A program made the translations under genes and the position numbers. This document shows positions 1 through 6,879 of a stretch of 16,132 nucleotides of DNA, piece by piece. The notes under the pieces are model-generated. The model did no database searches, was not told the DNA's origin, and worked only from the letters and a program-made list of their open reading frames with translations. Within the stretch, counting starts at the first letter, position 1, and each line of letters begins with the position of its first letter. This DNA is from Alphaproteobacteria bacterium UBA3773 (lineage in GTDB: Bacteria; Pseudomonadota; Alphaproteobacteria; RF32; CAG-239): positions 1 to 16,132 of the forward strand of contig DFFP01000035.1 in NCBI GenBank assembly GCA_002372275.1. The letters run 5' to 3'.

Positions 1-1822
1 TCACAAAACCCAAATCATCAATTTCGACCACATCTCCGGTCGCATACCATCCCTCATAAGGCGGAACTAAAACACCCGGATTTTCAGGCAAAATATATCC
101 CATCATAATGTTGGGCCCTTTGACAAGCAGTTCTTTACCGTTTTCGATACCTTCAACGGGTTGCAGGCGATATTCAATTCCCGGCACAATTTTACCTAAG
201 GTTCCGAATTTGTTAAACAGCAAGGTGTTGATGGTAAGAAGCGGTGAACATTCTGTGGTTCCGTAGCCCTCAAAAAGCGTGACGCCGAGTTTTTCAGCCA
301 TCAAATTGCGTGTTTCAGGTTTAACAGCTTCGGCACCGGCCACGCAAAAACGAATTTTTCGGAAGTCATAAGGGTGCGAAATGCGTGCATAAACCTGATA
401 AAATGTGTCGGTTGCAACCATCATGGTCGCTTTGAGTTCATACAAAAGCTCCGTAATTGTTCTGTATTGTAAAGGAGAGGGGAATAAAAAGACTTTTGAG
501 CCGATCAGAAGCGGAAACAGCGTACCGATGGTTAAGCCGAAACTGTGAAACATCGGAAGCGAATTAAAAAGTAAATCTTGCATATTTAACCGAATGGCAC
601 ACGTTGTTTGCGCAATGTTGGCTAAAATGTTGGCATGGCTTAAAACAACGGCTTTCGGCGCGCCTTCCGAGCCGGAAGTAAATAAAATCACGGCCGGGCT
701 GTTTGCGTCTTGAACAACGGGAACGTGCTTGAACTTATACGCCAAATAAGCCCTGATTTTATCGCGAACTGAAACACTTTTTGCAATATCTTCAAGGTAA
801 ACAAAAGATAGCCCTTCGCTTTCAAGTTTTTGCACCGTTTCTTCAAGTTTGGCTTTTGATATAAACGTGTGAGACGTGATAATCGTTTTTAAGGTTGCGG
901 TTTTGCACATCGATGAAATAATGGCAGGTCCGAGCGAAAAATTGAGCATGACCGGCACGCGATTATAGGCCGATAAGCCAAAAAACGTGTTGACGTTTGC
1001 GGTAGAATTGGGGAGCATGACACCGACGCGCTCTTCGTTATCGGTTAAAAAAGAAATTTTTCGGCCGATAATTAAGCTTTTTATGATAATATCCATGTAA
1101 GTTTGAGGCATACGCGATATATCTTCTAAAATAAAACGACGCTCAAAAACCGAAGATTTACCGTAAATTTTGGATACACGCATCAATTTTTTGAAAAGAG
1201 GTGTGTTATCCTTAAACATCGCTTCAAAACGAATACGATTAAGAATATTATATGGTTGCGCACGCAAATAATCGCGGTTTTTCTTTAAGCTTTCATCAAC
1301 GGCAATCATTTCGGGCGGAAAAACTTTGACCTTAATTTTCGGCCACGGGCGGTGTGGCAGATGCGTTTTTGTTTCAGAAAACGGGCTGAATTCGGCGCCG
1401 TCAATCCAAATCGGAATAAACGGAGCGTCTGTTCTGTCGGCAACAATCACGGGTGCTTCATAAAATTTCATCATTTCACCGTTGTCGGTCATTGTTCCTT
1501 CCGGAAACATCACGCACGAGCGATTGTGATTAACCACCTGAATCACTTTTTTAATATTGGCCGGATCCATATAATTAAATTCGGTTTTCGGCGCATGACC
1601 TAAGAAAAATTTGATCCATTTGTTGCGATAAAGTTTCGGATGGAGTAAAAAGAAAGGATTGTTCGGAAGATATGCAAATAAAATAATCGGATCAAGCCAC
1701 GACACATGGTTTGAAATATAAATGGCCTTTTTGGGCAGTTCTTCGGGGGGAATATCAAAAACGACTTGTACTTTTAAAACGCGAAACAGGGCGCGAAGAA
1801 TAAAGCGAATAAAGTCTTGCAT
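1..1822 (-). CDS. aas: Aas-type acyltransferase / acyl-ACP synthetase fusion (3' end cut by window edge)
   Basis: Bifunctional membrane-associated enzyme expected to re-acylate lysophospholipids. The N-terminal PlsC-like domain (about residues 15-200) has the acyltransferase motif HVSWLD (H39-D44, HX4D) and FPEGT (106-110). The AMP-binding domain (about 225 to the edge) has the P-loop TSGSEGAPK (382-390), YGTTE (520-524) and GWYATGD (591-597). I translated 607 uninterrupted residues down to the edge. E. coli Aas is about 719, so roughly 110 residues are missing. The start at 1822 is preceded by AAAGGAGA at 1833-1839. There is no N-terminal MFS transporter domain, unlike the three-part fusions known in some bacteria. 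It is divergent from the plus-strand gene at 2016. The family is clear. The physiological substrate (lysophosphatidylethanolamine or free fatty acid recycling) is inferred from the fusion. A separate long-chain acyl-CoA ligase role is less likely because of the fused acyltransferase. Confidence 0.9.
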   Translation of the reverse strand, partial: MQDFIRFILRALFRVLKVQVVFDIPPEELPKKAIYISNHVSWLDPIILFAYLPNNPFFLLHPKLYRNKWIKFFLGHAPKTEFNYMDPANIKKVIQVVNHNRSCVMFPEGTMTDNGEMMKFYEAPVIVADRTDAPFIPIWIDGAEFSPFSETKTHLPHRPWPKIKVKVFPPEMIAVDESLKKNRDYLRAQPYNILNRIRFEAMFKDNTPLFKKLMRVSKIYGKSSVFERRFILEDISRMPQTYMDIIIKSLIIGRKISFLTDNEERVGVMLPNSTANVNTFFGLSAYNRVPVMLNFSLGPAIISSMCKTATLKTIITSHTFISKAKLEETVQKLESEGLSFVYLEDIAKSVSVRDKIRAYLAYKFKHVPVVQDANSPAVILFTSGSEGAPKAVVLSHANILANIAQTTCAIRLNMQDLLFNSLPMFHSFGLTIGTLFPLLIGSKVFLFPSPLQYRTITELLYELKATMMVATDTFYQVYARISHPYDFRKIRFCVAGAEAVKPETRNLMAEKLGVTLFEGYGTTECSPLLTINTLLFNKFGTLGKIVPGIEYRLQPVEGIENGKELLVKGPNIMMGYILPENPGVLVPPYEGWYATGDVVEIDDLGFV

Positions 1823-1851
1823 AAGTTCAGGTCTCCTTTAAAACTTATTTT

Positions 1852-1880
1852 TTTATAAAAGAAAGAAATGAAAATAGCAA
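1852..1880 (-). promoter_or_regulatory. Probable sigma70-type promoter for aas
   Basis: On the minus strand TTGCTA (1875-1880) and TATAAA (1852-1857) are separated by exactly 17 nt. The -10 sits about 13 nt upstream of the AAAGGAGA ribosome binding site, giving a short leader. The region is extremely A/T-rich, so chance matches are common. Confidence 0.5.
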
Positions 1881-1954
1881 TTTTTTTTTAAATGTTTTGA
1901 AGTAACGCTTTGTTTCATAAAGTTAAAACAATGTCGAAATCAGTGAAATAAAAG

Positions 1955-1983
1955 TTGATTTTTAAGTTTTTTATGAACATAAT
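1955..1983 (+). promoter_or_regulatory. Probable sigma70-type promoter for the CxxC membrane protein gene
   Basis: TTGATT (1955-1960) and CATAAT (1978-1983) are separated by 17 nt. They lie 33 nt upstream of the ATG at 2016 and ahead of an AAAGGA ribosome binding site at 2003-2008. Together with the minus-strand promoter at 1852-1880 this makes 1823-2015 a divergent promoter region. Confidence 0.5.
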
Positions 1984-2015
1984 ACAAAAAGTTTAATATC
2001 ACAAAGGAAAAATAA

Positions 2016-2549
2016 ATGTTACTCGGATTTACTGTTTTTTTAATGACATTTTTATTTGTAAAATCAGTTTTTGCCAATCCGGCATGTGCGGTTTGCACGC
2101 TGGCTGTCGGCGCATCGCTCGAGCTTTCGCGCAGGCTTGGCGTTGATGACAGCGTGGTTGGTGTTTGGGCAGGGGCATTTTTGGTTTTGCTCGGTTTTTG
2201 GACGATTTCTTGGTTTGATAAAAAAGGTTGGAATTTTAAATTTCGCAATCCGATTATTCTCATTTTGTCGGTTGCGATGATCGGTTTTATGTATATCAGC
2301 AAATTAAAATATCATTCGGAAGTTATCGGTATTTTTTATCTTGATCCGTTTTTGTTTTCCGTTATTTTGGGCGCAATTGTTTTTGTGGCGTCATCTGCAT
2401 TTTATCAATGGATGAAAGCTAAAAACAACGGACATGCGCACTTTCCGTTTGAAAAAGTGGCCGTGCCGGTTGTGGCGCTTTTGCTCACAAGCGCTTATTT
2501 CTATTACTATCCGATTTGTCAGAATGCTTCTGATTTATATCAATTTTAA
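2016..2549 (+). CDS. Small exported/membrane protein with CxxC motif, function unknown
   Basis: A 177-residue protein that I cannot assign to a named family. Residues 1-20 form a signal peptide or signal anchor ending in SVFA, followed at once by NPACAVC (C24 and C27, a CxxC pair). About four further hydrophobic segments follow (near 45-63, 79-95, 110-130 and 147-165). A third cysteine, C168, lies close to the C-terminus in YPICQN. If the first segment is cleaved or spans the membrane in the usual way, the CxxC would lie at the periplasmic face, which suggests a redox or metal-binding role. That is inference only. The ATG has an AAAGGA ribosome binding site 7 nt upstream. This is the only plus-strand gene in the window and appears monocistronic, with its own promoter and a terminator 15 nt after the stop. 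I recall similar cysteine-led small membrane proteins in other uncultured bacteria, without a function. Confidence 0.8.
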   Translation: MLLGFTVFLMTFLFVKSVFANPACAVCTLAVGASLELSRRLGVDDSVVGVWAGAFLVLLGFWTISWFDKKGWNFKFRNPIILILSVAMIGFMYISKLKYHSEVIGIFYLDPFLFSVILGAIVFVASSAFYQWMKAKNNGHAHFPFEKVAVPVVALLLTSAYFYYYPICQNASDLYQF

Positions 2550-2564
2550 GTGTATAATAAAAAA

Positions 2565-2582
2565 AGCGCCTTAGATGGCGCT
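2565..2582. terminator. Bidirectional intrinsic terminator between convergent genes
   Basis: Inverted repeat AGCGCC (2565-2570), loop TTAGAT, GGCGCT (2577-2582). It is flanked by an A-run on the left and eight or so T on the right, so it works on both strands. It closes the plus gene ending at 2549 and the minus gene ending at 2588. The T-tract overlaps the last codons of the minus-strand gene. Confidence 0.85.
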
Positions 2583-2587
2583 TTTTT

Positions 2588-3016
2588 TTATTGGTCAGAA
2601 TTTTCTGAAAGTGAAGTATTTGATTCAAGTCCTGATCTGAAAAATTCATAAATTCCATCAATTAAGGCTTTTTGATCTTCCATACTCATTTTTAGATATC
2701 CGTTTTCATCAATCATATCAGGGGTAATAAATTGATAGACCTCCTGATCAGAAGCTTCAACGCTGTGAGAGGAAACAGAAACACCTATTCCTCTTGCCTG
2801 GCGAATAATTTGTGCAAGATCTGTTTGAGATAAATTATTGTCTTTAGCAATTTGAGGCGTTTCAGATTTTGCGGATTCTTCCTGTTTAATGGTTTCTGTT
2901 GTGACAGGGGCATCATTTGCAGACATCTCTGATGAAACAGGTAAATCAGTTTTTTGAAAATCTGAGGTTTTATTTGCTTGAAGTCCGCGCAATTGTCTTA
3001 ATGTATTGATATCCAT
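2588..3016 (-). CDS. Small acidic protein of unknown function, partner of the 1238-residue protein
   Basis: A 142-residue soluble protein with no recognised domain, signal peptide or membrane segment. Residues 1-65 are polar, rich in S, T, E and K, and probably disordered. Residues 65-132 look folded: a helix around LAQIIRQARGIGV, then a stretch with ITPDMIDENGYLKMS and a final helix around KALIDGIYEFF. The tail is again S/N/E-rich. The start is supported by AAAGGA directly upstream of the ATG. It begins 17 nt after the stop of the large gene on the same strand, so the two are almost certainly co-transcribed and may act together. Candidates such as a chaperone or regulator of the large protein are guesses; nothing in the sequence decides. 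Confidence 0.75.
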   Translation of the reverse strand: MDINTLRQLRGLQANKTSDFQKTDLPVSSEMSANDAPVTTETIKQEESAKSETPQIAKDNNLSQTDLAQIIRQARGIGVSVSSHSVEASDQEVYQFITPDMIDENGYLKMSMEDQKALIDGIYEFFRSGLESNTSLSENSDQ

Positions 3017-3033
3017 TTCCTTTATGAACCTTT

Positions 3034-6000
3034 TTATCTTGCAATATTACTGCTTTTCATTGCATCTTGCATAAAAGAAATATTCATTCTATTAGTGAAG
3101 TCTAATGGTGTGCCGTTCTTCTCGTGATAGGCTTCGGCAGCACGCGCAGCCGGTTTTAAGACATCTTTTTGGAAAGCTTTAATCTCTTTATCACTCATAG
3201 GCGAAGCATTACCGTTTTCGTCAATTTTTTGGAATGAATATTTGCCGTCTTCACCTAAAGAGGCACAAACGCTTTGTGTGTGGCCGTCCGGTGTTTTCAT
3301 GGAAACAATCATATCATTTTGATCACACACAACAGAAATATTGCCATGACCATTCATGTAATCTTGCGGCAGATTAACAGCCTGTGCCCCTAAGAGCTGG
3401 ATACCTGCTTTATCTGCAATATCTTTCGCTGAAGAGAGAGCCTCGTGTTGTTTATCAGATGTTTGATCGATTAGAGATTGCTCTTTTTGATCAGATTGTG
3501 TTTCGTTTTCGGAACTATTATCAGATGGCTCAATACTCCAATCAGGATTCATTTTTAAACCTAGTTCTGTTATCTTCGAAGCATAGTTATGAGCCCACTC
3601 AACTTCTTCTTGACTGATTTGTTCGTTATTTTGTGCACGTTCAATAATATCTTTGAATGCTTCATGCTCTTGAAGTATTTGTTGGGCCGCTTCCCCACTC
3701 AGTGAAGAATTTTCAGCTAAATTATTGGCCGCTTGCTCAAGCTCAGGTGTCGTGCCTGAAGTTGTGATTTCGCCAGTTTCATGATTGATAACATAGCTTA
3801 CACCGCTTTCTGTTAGATGACCTTCATAGCGCCCTGTGTTTGGCATTTCGGAATTTTCCTGAGCTTCAATGGTCTGCTCATCTTGGTTGATGTGTCCATC
3901 ATTCAAAGGTGTGCTTAAAGTTTCAACTCTTGCCTCATTTTGATCAAGTTGTGACAAACGTGTAGCGACAACATCATCTACATCTACGCAGTCATTGATT
4001 ACTGAATAAGTTCCATCGGGATTATTTTGAATCAGTGAAAGACCTCCGTCCAAATTAACCTTAAGACCTTGTTGCGCAAGTTGCTCCTGATAATTATAAG
4101 CCCAATTAACTTCTTCCTGACTGACACTTTCACCATTTAGAGAGCGTGTGGTAATGTCTCTAAAAATTTCATTTTGTTCTTCATTACATATTGAATAAGT
4201 TCCGTCAGAGTTATCATGGATCAGTGAGAAGCCTCCGTCTAAATTAACTTTAAGACCTTGTTGTGCAAGTTGCTCCTGATAATTATAAGCCCAATTAACT
4301 TCTTCCTGACTGACACTTTCACCATTTAGAGAGCGTGTGGTAATGTCACTGAAAACTTCTCGATCTTGAAGCATGTTTTGTGCTTGTTCTACAGAAAGTG
4401 AAGAATTTGCAGCTAAACTGCTGGCGGCTTGTTCAATTTCAGGATTTGTACCGGAAACGGAAATTTCTCCCGTTTCATGGTTAATCACGAAGCTGACGCC
4501 ACTATCAGTCATACGCCCTTCATAAGCTCCGACATGCGGCATTTCTGGAGTTTCATGAGCAGCAGACGTAGGAGTTTCCGTTTCAAGAGTTGTTTCACCA
4601 CCAGGAGCTGCAGGAGTCTCCGTTTGGCCTAAGTGCTCACGTCCAAACTGAATGTCTTCTTGGCTGATTTGTTCACCGTTTTGAAGGCGCGTATAAATAT
4701 CTCTGAAGGTTTCTTGATCGCGAACAACTGTTGTTTGCCCGTCTGAGCCTTCAGAACCAGAGGTATAAGTAAATTCTTGTGTTTCCTGATTGAAAACATA
4801 ACTGTCACCGTTTTCCGTCATCCATCCGACATGAGGACCTGTGTTTGGCATTTCGGGATTTTCCTGAGCTTCAAGAGTTGTTGTTCCGGCCCCGGGAGCT
4901 GTAGTCGTTTCATGAACAGGAGCTGTAGGCGTTTCATGAACAGGAGGTGTAGGTGTTTCATGAACAGGAGGTGTTGCACCTCCCATGACCTGAGCATCAA
5001 GAACTTGAGGTTGTGATACTTGTGAGGGTGTATCAACAGGCATAGTTATATTTTCTCTCACTGGCTGTATTGTTTGAGAGGCAAGAGTTTGTCCTGTTTG
5101 CTGAGCTGTATTTTGTGTTGTATCTTGTTGTTCTTGGGCAGGGGTTCCGGCAATATCACCGACAACTGCTCCGGCAGTTTGCCCCGCAGCATAACCTACG
5201 GCAAAAGAAGCCAATGATGTAACGGCAGCATGAGCACTACTTTTAAGTTTATCCCACCATGAACCTTCGGTTTTGTTCCATGCATCACCGGCAGCTTTGA
5301 ATGCACTGCTGGCAGCCATCGCATAACCGACAATTTGGCGTGATCGGCTCACAACATTTTGAAGTGCTGAAGCATCAATTCCACCTAAAGACACACCGCC
5401 AACGGCAGCAGAAAGACCGCTTAACATCGTACTGAGACAGCGAAGTTTATTTTCCTTCACATATGAAAAGAAGTTATACTTCTCACCTATTTTAAGGTGT
5501 TCTTCCTTTTGGTGTTTATAATCTTTATAAAGCTGATAACTTGAATTGGCAAAAGAGGCCGCAGAAACGGCAGCTAAACCGACAGGACCAAAGGATGCGC
5601 CGATGCTGAACGCAGCACCCCAACCGGCAGAAGTTAAAGCCGTTTTGGCAAGAGAATAACTTTTAGGATATTTTTCTTGTACCTTATCTTTGAGTTCATG
5701 GACTTTCTGTTTAAACGAACGAGCAACATTCTCATAACCTTTCTTTTGAGATATTAAATCCGTTGCTTTGTCCATTTCGGCATGTTGAGCTGCTTGCCAG
5801 CCGATAAGTGTTGAAGATTCAATGACGTGTTTTTGACCATTTGCTAAACCGTCTAATAACTGAGAAATGGATTCTTGGCTCGGTTTTGATTTGATAGCTG
5901 TATCAATACCAAGAACGGATGCTAAATGTGTACTTAATCTATCAGCATATTCTTGCTTAAAATCTTCCGGTGTGACACCGCTTGGTGAAATGTTTGCCAA

Positions 6001-6750
6001 ATACATTTCGGTTTGTCTGCGAACCGTTTCGCAAAACATTTGCATATCGTTGTTATAATATTTATCTTTGATATCTAAACCAATGGTTGGTGCAGGCATG
6101 ATATCGTGATGAACTTCGATACTGTCTAAAAGACGTTTAACATCTTTGAAAGCCTCATCTTTGAAACATTCTTCGTCGTTTGGAAGAGAAGAAAGAGAAG
6201 CGATGTTGGCTTCAACCTGCTCGGGAGATTGAATTTGATCAATGCCGTAAAAATCAGAAATTCTGGCTATATTGGCTTTTTCGACTTCATTTGCTTTTTC
6301 AGTTTCTTGCTCAATATCAGGAGTCTCTGTTGCAGGAGTTTCATCAGAGGTTTGAATATTGTTTTGTTCTTGTCCTTGTCCTGTATTATCGGATGATGCG
6401 GAATTTTCGGATTCTGCACGTAAAACACTTAATCGTTCTTCATATTTCTTTTTAATGGAATCAATTTCAGCTGTGCTTGAGCCGAAGGTTTCAAGAAGAG
6501 AGAAAACACCGTCAAGCTCGCTTGCGGACATGGTTGAAAAATCTTTTCCTTCAAGATCCTTCAATCTTTTTTCACCGACATTTTGAACATATATATAATT
6601 GTCAGTATTTTTCTCGCGCCGTGCATAATCATTTGTTGATTGGAAAGCAGACATTAAATCGGAAAGTTCTTTATCAGACATCTGATCGACTATCGTATCC
6701 CATGAATCACTTTCAAAAATTTTTTCTGCATCATTGAGTGTTATAGCCAT
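3034..6750 (-). CDS. Large modular repeat protein (1238 residues), function unknown
   Basis: I do not recognise this protein. Visible layout: residues 1-112 are helical, with two similar units starting MSDKELSDL (24) and MSASELDGV (74). Residues 113-160 are an acidic, T/E/Q-rich linker. Residues 160-360 are largely helical. Three Gly/Ala-rich hydrophobic stretches lie near 366-402, 438-458 and 507-535, the last with GxxxG-type spacing. Residues 536-632 are a Q/T/P linker holding an 8-residue repeat. Residues 633-1070 carry repeated modules: EMP..G....G..T..G.S...N.ET three times, and F.DI..R..N.E.(I/V)SQE four times. Residues 1100-1238 are a separate C-terminal domain. There is no Sec signal peptide, no LPxTG and no calcium-binding RTX nonapeptides. 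The ATG has TAGGAAC upstream and a TTGACA promoter. A secreted or surface effector, a membrane-inserting protein or a cytoskeletal/scaffold protein are all possible. Non-Sec export would be needed for the first. Confidence 0.8.
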   Translation of the reverse strand: MAITLNDAEKIFESDSWDTIVDQMSDKELSDLMSAFQSTNDYARREKNTDNYIYVQNVGEKRLKDLEGKDFSTMSASELDGVFSLLETFGSSTAEIDSIKKKYEERLSVLRAESENSASSDNTGQGQEQNNIQTSDETPATETPDIEQETEKANEVEKANIARISDFYGIDQIQSPEQVEANIASLSSLPNDEECFKDEAFKDVKRLLDSIEVHHDIMPAPTIGLDIKDKYYNNDMQMFCETVRRQTEMYLANISPSGVTPEDFKQEYADRLSTHLASVLGIDTAIKSKPSQESISQLLDGLANGQKHVIESSTLIGWQAAQHAEMDKATDLISQKKGYENVARSFKQKVHELKDKVQEKYPKSYSLAKTALTSAGWGAAFSIGASFGPVGLAAVSAASFANSSYQLYKDYKHQKEEHLKIGEKYNFFSYVKENKLRCLSTMLSGLSAAVGGVSLGGIDASALQNVVSRSRQIVGYAMAASSAFKAAGDAWNKTEGSWWDKLKSSAHAAVTSLASFAVGYAAGQTAGAVVGDIAGTPAQEQQDTTQNTAQQTGQTLASQTIQPVRENITMPVDTPSQVSQPQVLDAQVMGGATPPVHETPTPPVHETPTAPVHETTTAPGAGTTTLEAQENPEMPNTGPHVGWMTENGDSYVFNQETQEFTYTSGSEGSDGQTTVVRDQETFRDIYTRLQNGEQISQEDIQFGREHLGQTETPAAPGGETTLETETPTSAAHETPEMPHVGAYEGRMTDSGVSFVINHETGEISVSGTNPEIEQAASSLAANSSLSVEQAQNMLQDREVFSDITTRSLNGESVSQEEVNWAYNYQEQLAQQGLKVNLDGGFSLIHDNSDGTYSICNEEQNEIFRDITTRSLNGESVSQEEVNWAYNYQEQLAQQGLKVNLDGGLSLIQNNPDGTYSVINDCVDVDDVVATRLSQLDQNEARVETLSTPLNDGHINQDEQTIEAQENSEMPNTGRYEGHLTESGVSYVINHETGEITTSGTTPELEQAANNLAENSSLSGEAAQQILQEHEAFKDIIERAQNNEQISQEEVEWAHNYASKITELGLKMNPDWSIEPSDNSSENETQSDQKEQSLIDQTSDKQHEALSSAKDIADKAGIQLLGAQAVNLPQDYMNGHGNISVVCDQNDMIVSMKTPDGHTQSVCASLGEDGKYSFQKIDENGNASPMSDKEIKAFQKDVLKPAARAAEAYHEKNGTPLDFTNRMNISFMQDAMKSSNIAR
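3979..4356 (-). repeat. Two-copy 189-bp in-frame tandem duplication inside the large repeat gene
   Basis: Units 4168-4356 and 3979-4167 are each 189 bp, i.e. 63 codons (residues 799-861 and 862-924). An 83-bp core is identical in both (4265-4347 and 4076-4158), and the rest differs by scattered substitutions. The near identity, set against the much more diverged copies of the same module elsewhere in the gene, points to a recent duplication that kept the frame. Confidence 0.9.
4903..4974 (-). repeat. Three-copy 24-bp repeat encoding an 8-residue Pro/Thr/His motif
   Basis: Three direct 24-bp units encode TPPVHETP, TPPVHETP and TAPVHETT (residues 593-616 of the large protein). They sit in the low-complexity linker between the hydrophobic region and the repeated modules. 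A diverged relative, SAAHETPEMP, recurs near residue 729. Such units can expand and contract by slippage, so copy number may vary between strains. Confidence 0.85.
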
Positions 6751-6784
6751 TTTTAGTTCCTACAAGAAAACAAATACTATGCTT

Positions 6785-6812
6785 AGTTTACTATTGATAT
6801 AAATTTTGTCAA
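6785..6812 (-). promoter_or_regulatory. Promoter of the two-gene unknown operon
   Basis: On the minus strand a perfect TTGACA (6807-6812) is followed after 16 nt by TAAACT (6785-6790). It lies 34 nt upstream of the ATG at 6750 and downstream of the adiA terminator, so the unknown operon is transcribed on its own. The -10 matches the TATAAT consensus at only four of six positions. Confidence 0.6.
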
Positions 6813-6843
6813 GAGTTTTTAGCTTGAATTTGCGTCAAAAAAA

Positions 6844-6860
6844 AGCGCCTTGAAGGCGCT
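6844..6860 (-). terminator. Intrinsic terminator of adiC-adiA
   Basis: Inverted repeat AGCGCCT (6844-6850), loop TGA, AGGCGCT (6854-6860), flanked by A and T runs. On the minus strand it ends in a run of seven T and lies 19 nt past the adiA stop. Its stem is almost the same as that of the terminator at 2565-2582. Confidence 0.85.
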
Positions 6861-6879
6861 TTTTTAAATGTTTTTTAGG

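Noticed and set aside
1940..2302. Minus-strand open frame of 120 codons opposite the CxxC membrane protein
   Set aside because: It is antisense to a gene with a clear signal peptide, ribosome binding site, promoter and terminator. It would end inside the divergent promoter region and has no recognisable protein features.
4903..4974. Short regular repeats as a possible CRISPR array
   Set aside because: The 24-bp units are directly adjacent with no spacers, are in frame, and encode a low-complexity protein linker.
4777..5016. Plus-strand open frame with a striking Cys/Arg-rich repeat
   Set aside because: It is the complement of the 24-bp PVHET-coding repeat in the large minus-strand gene. The periodicity comes from that repeat, and no ribosome binding site or promoter was seen.
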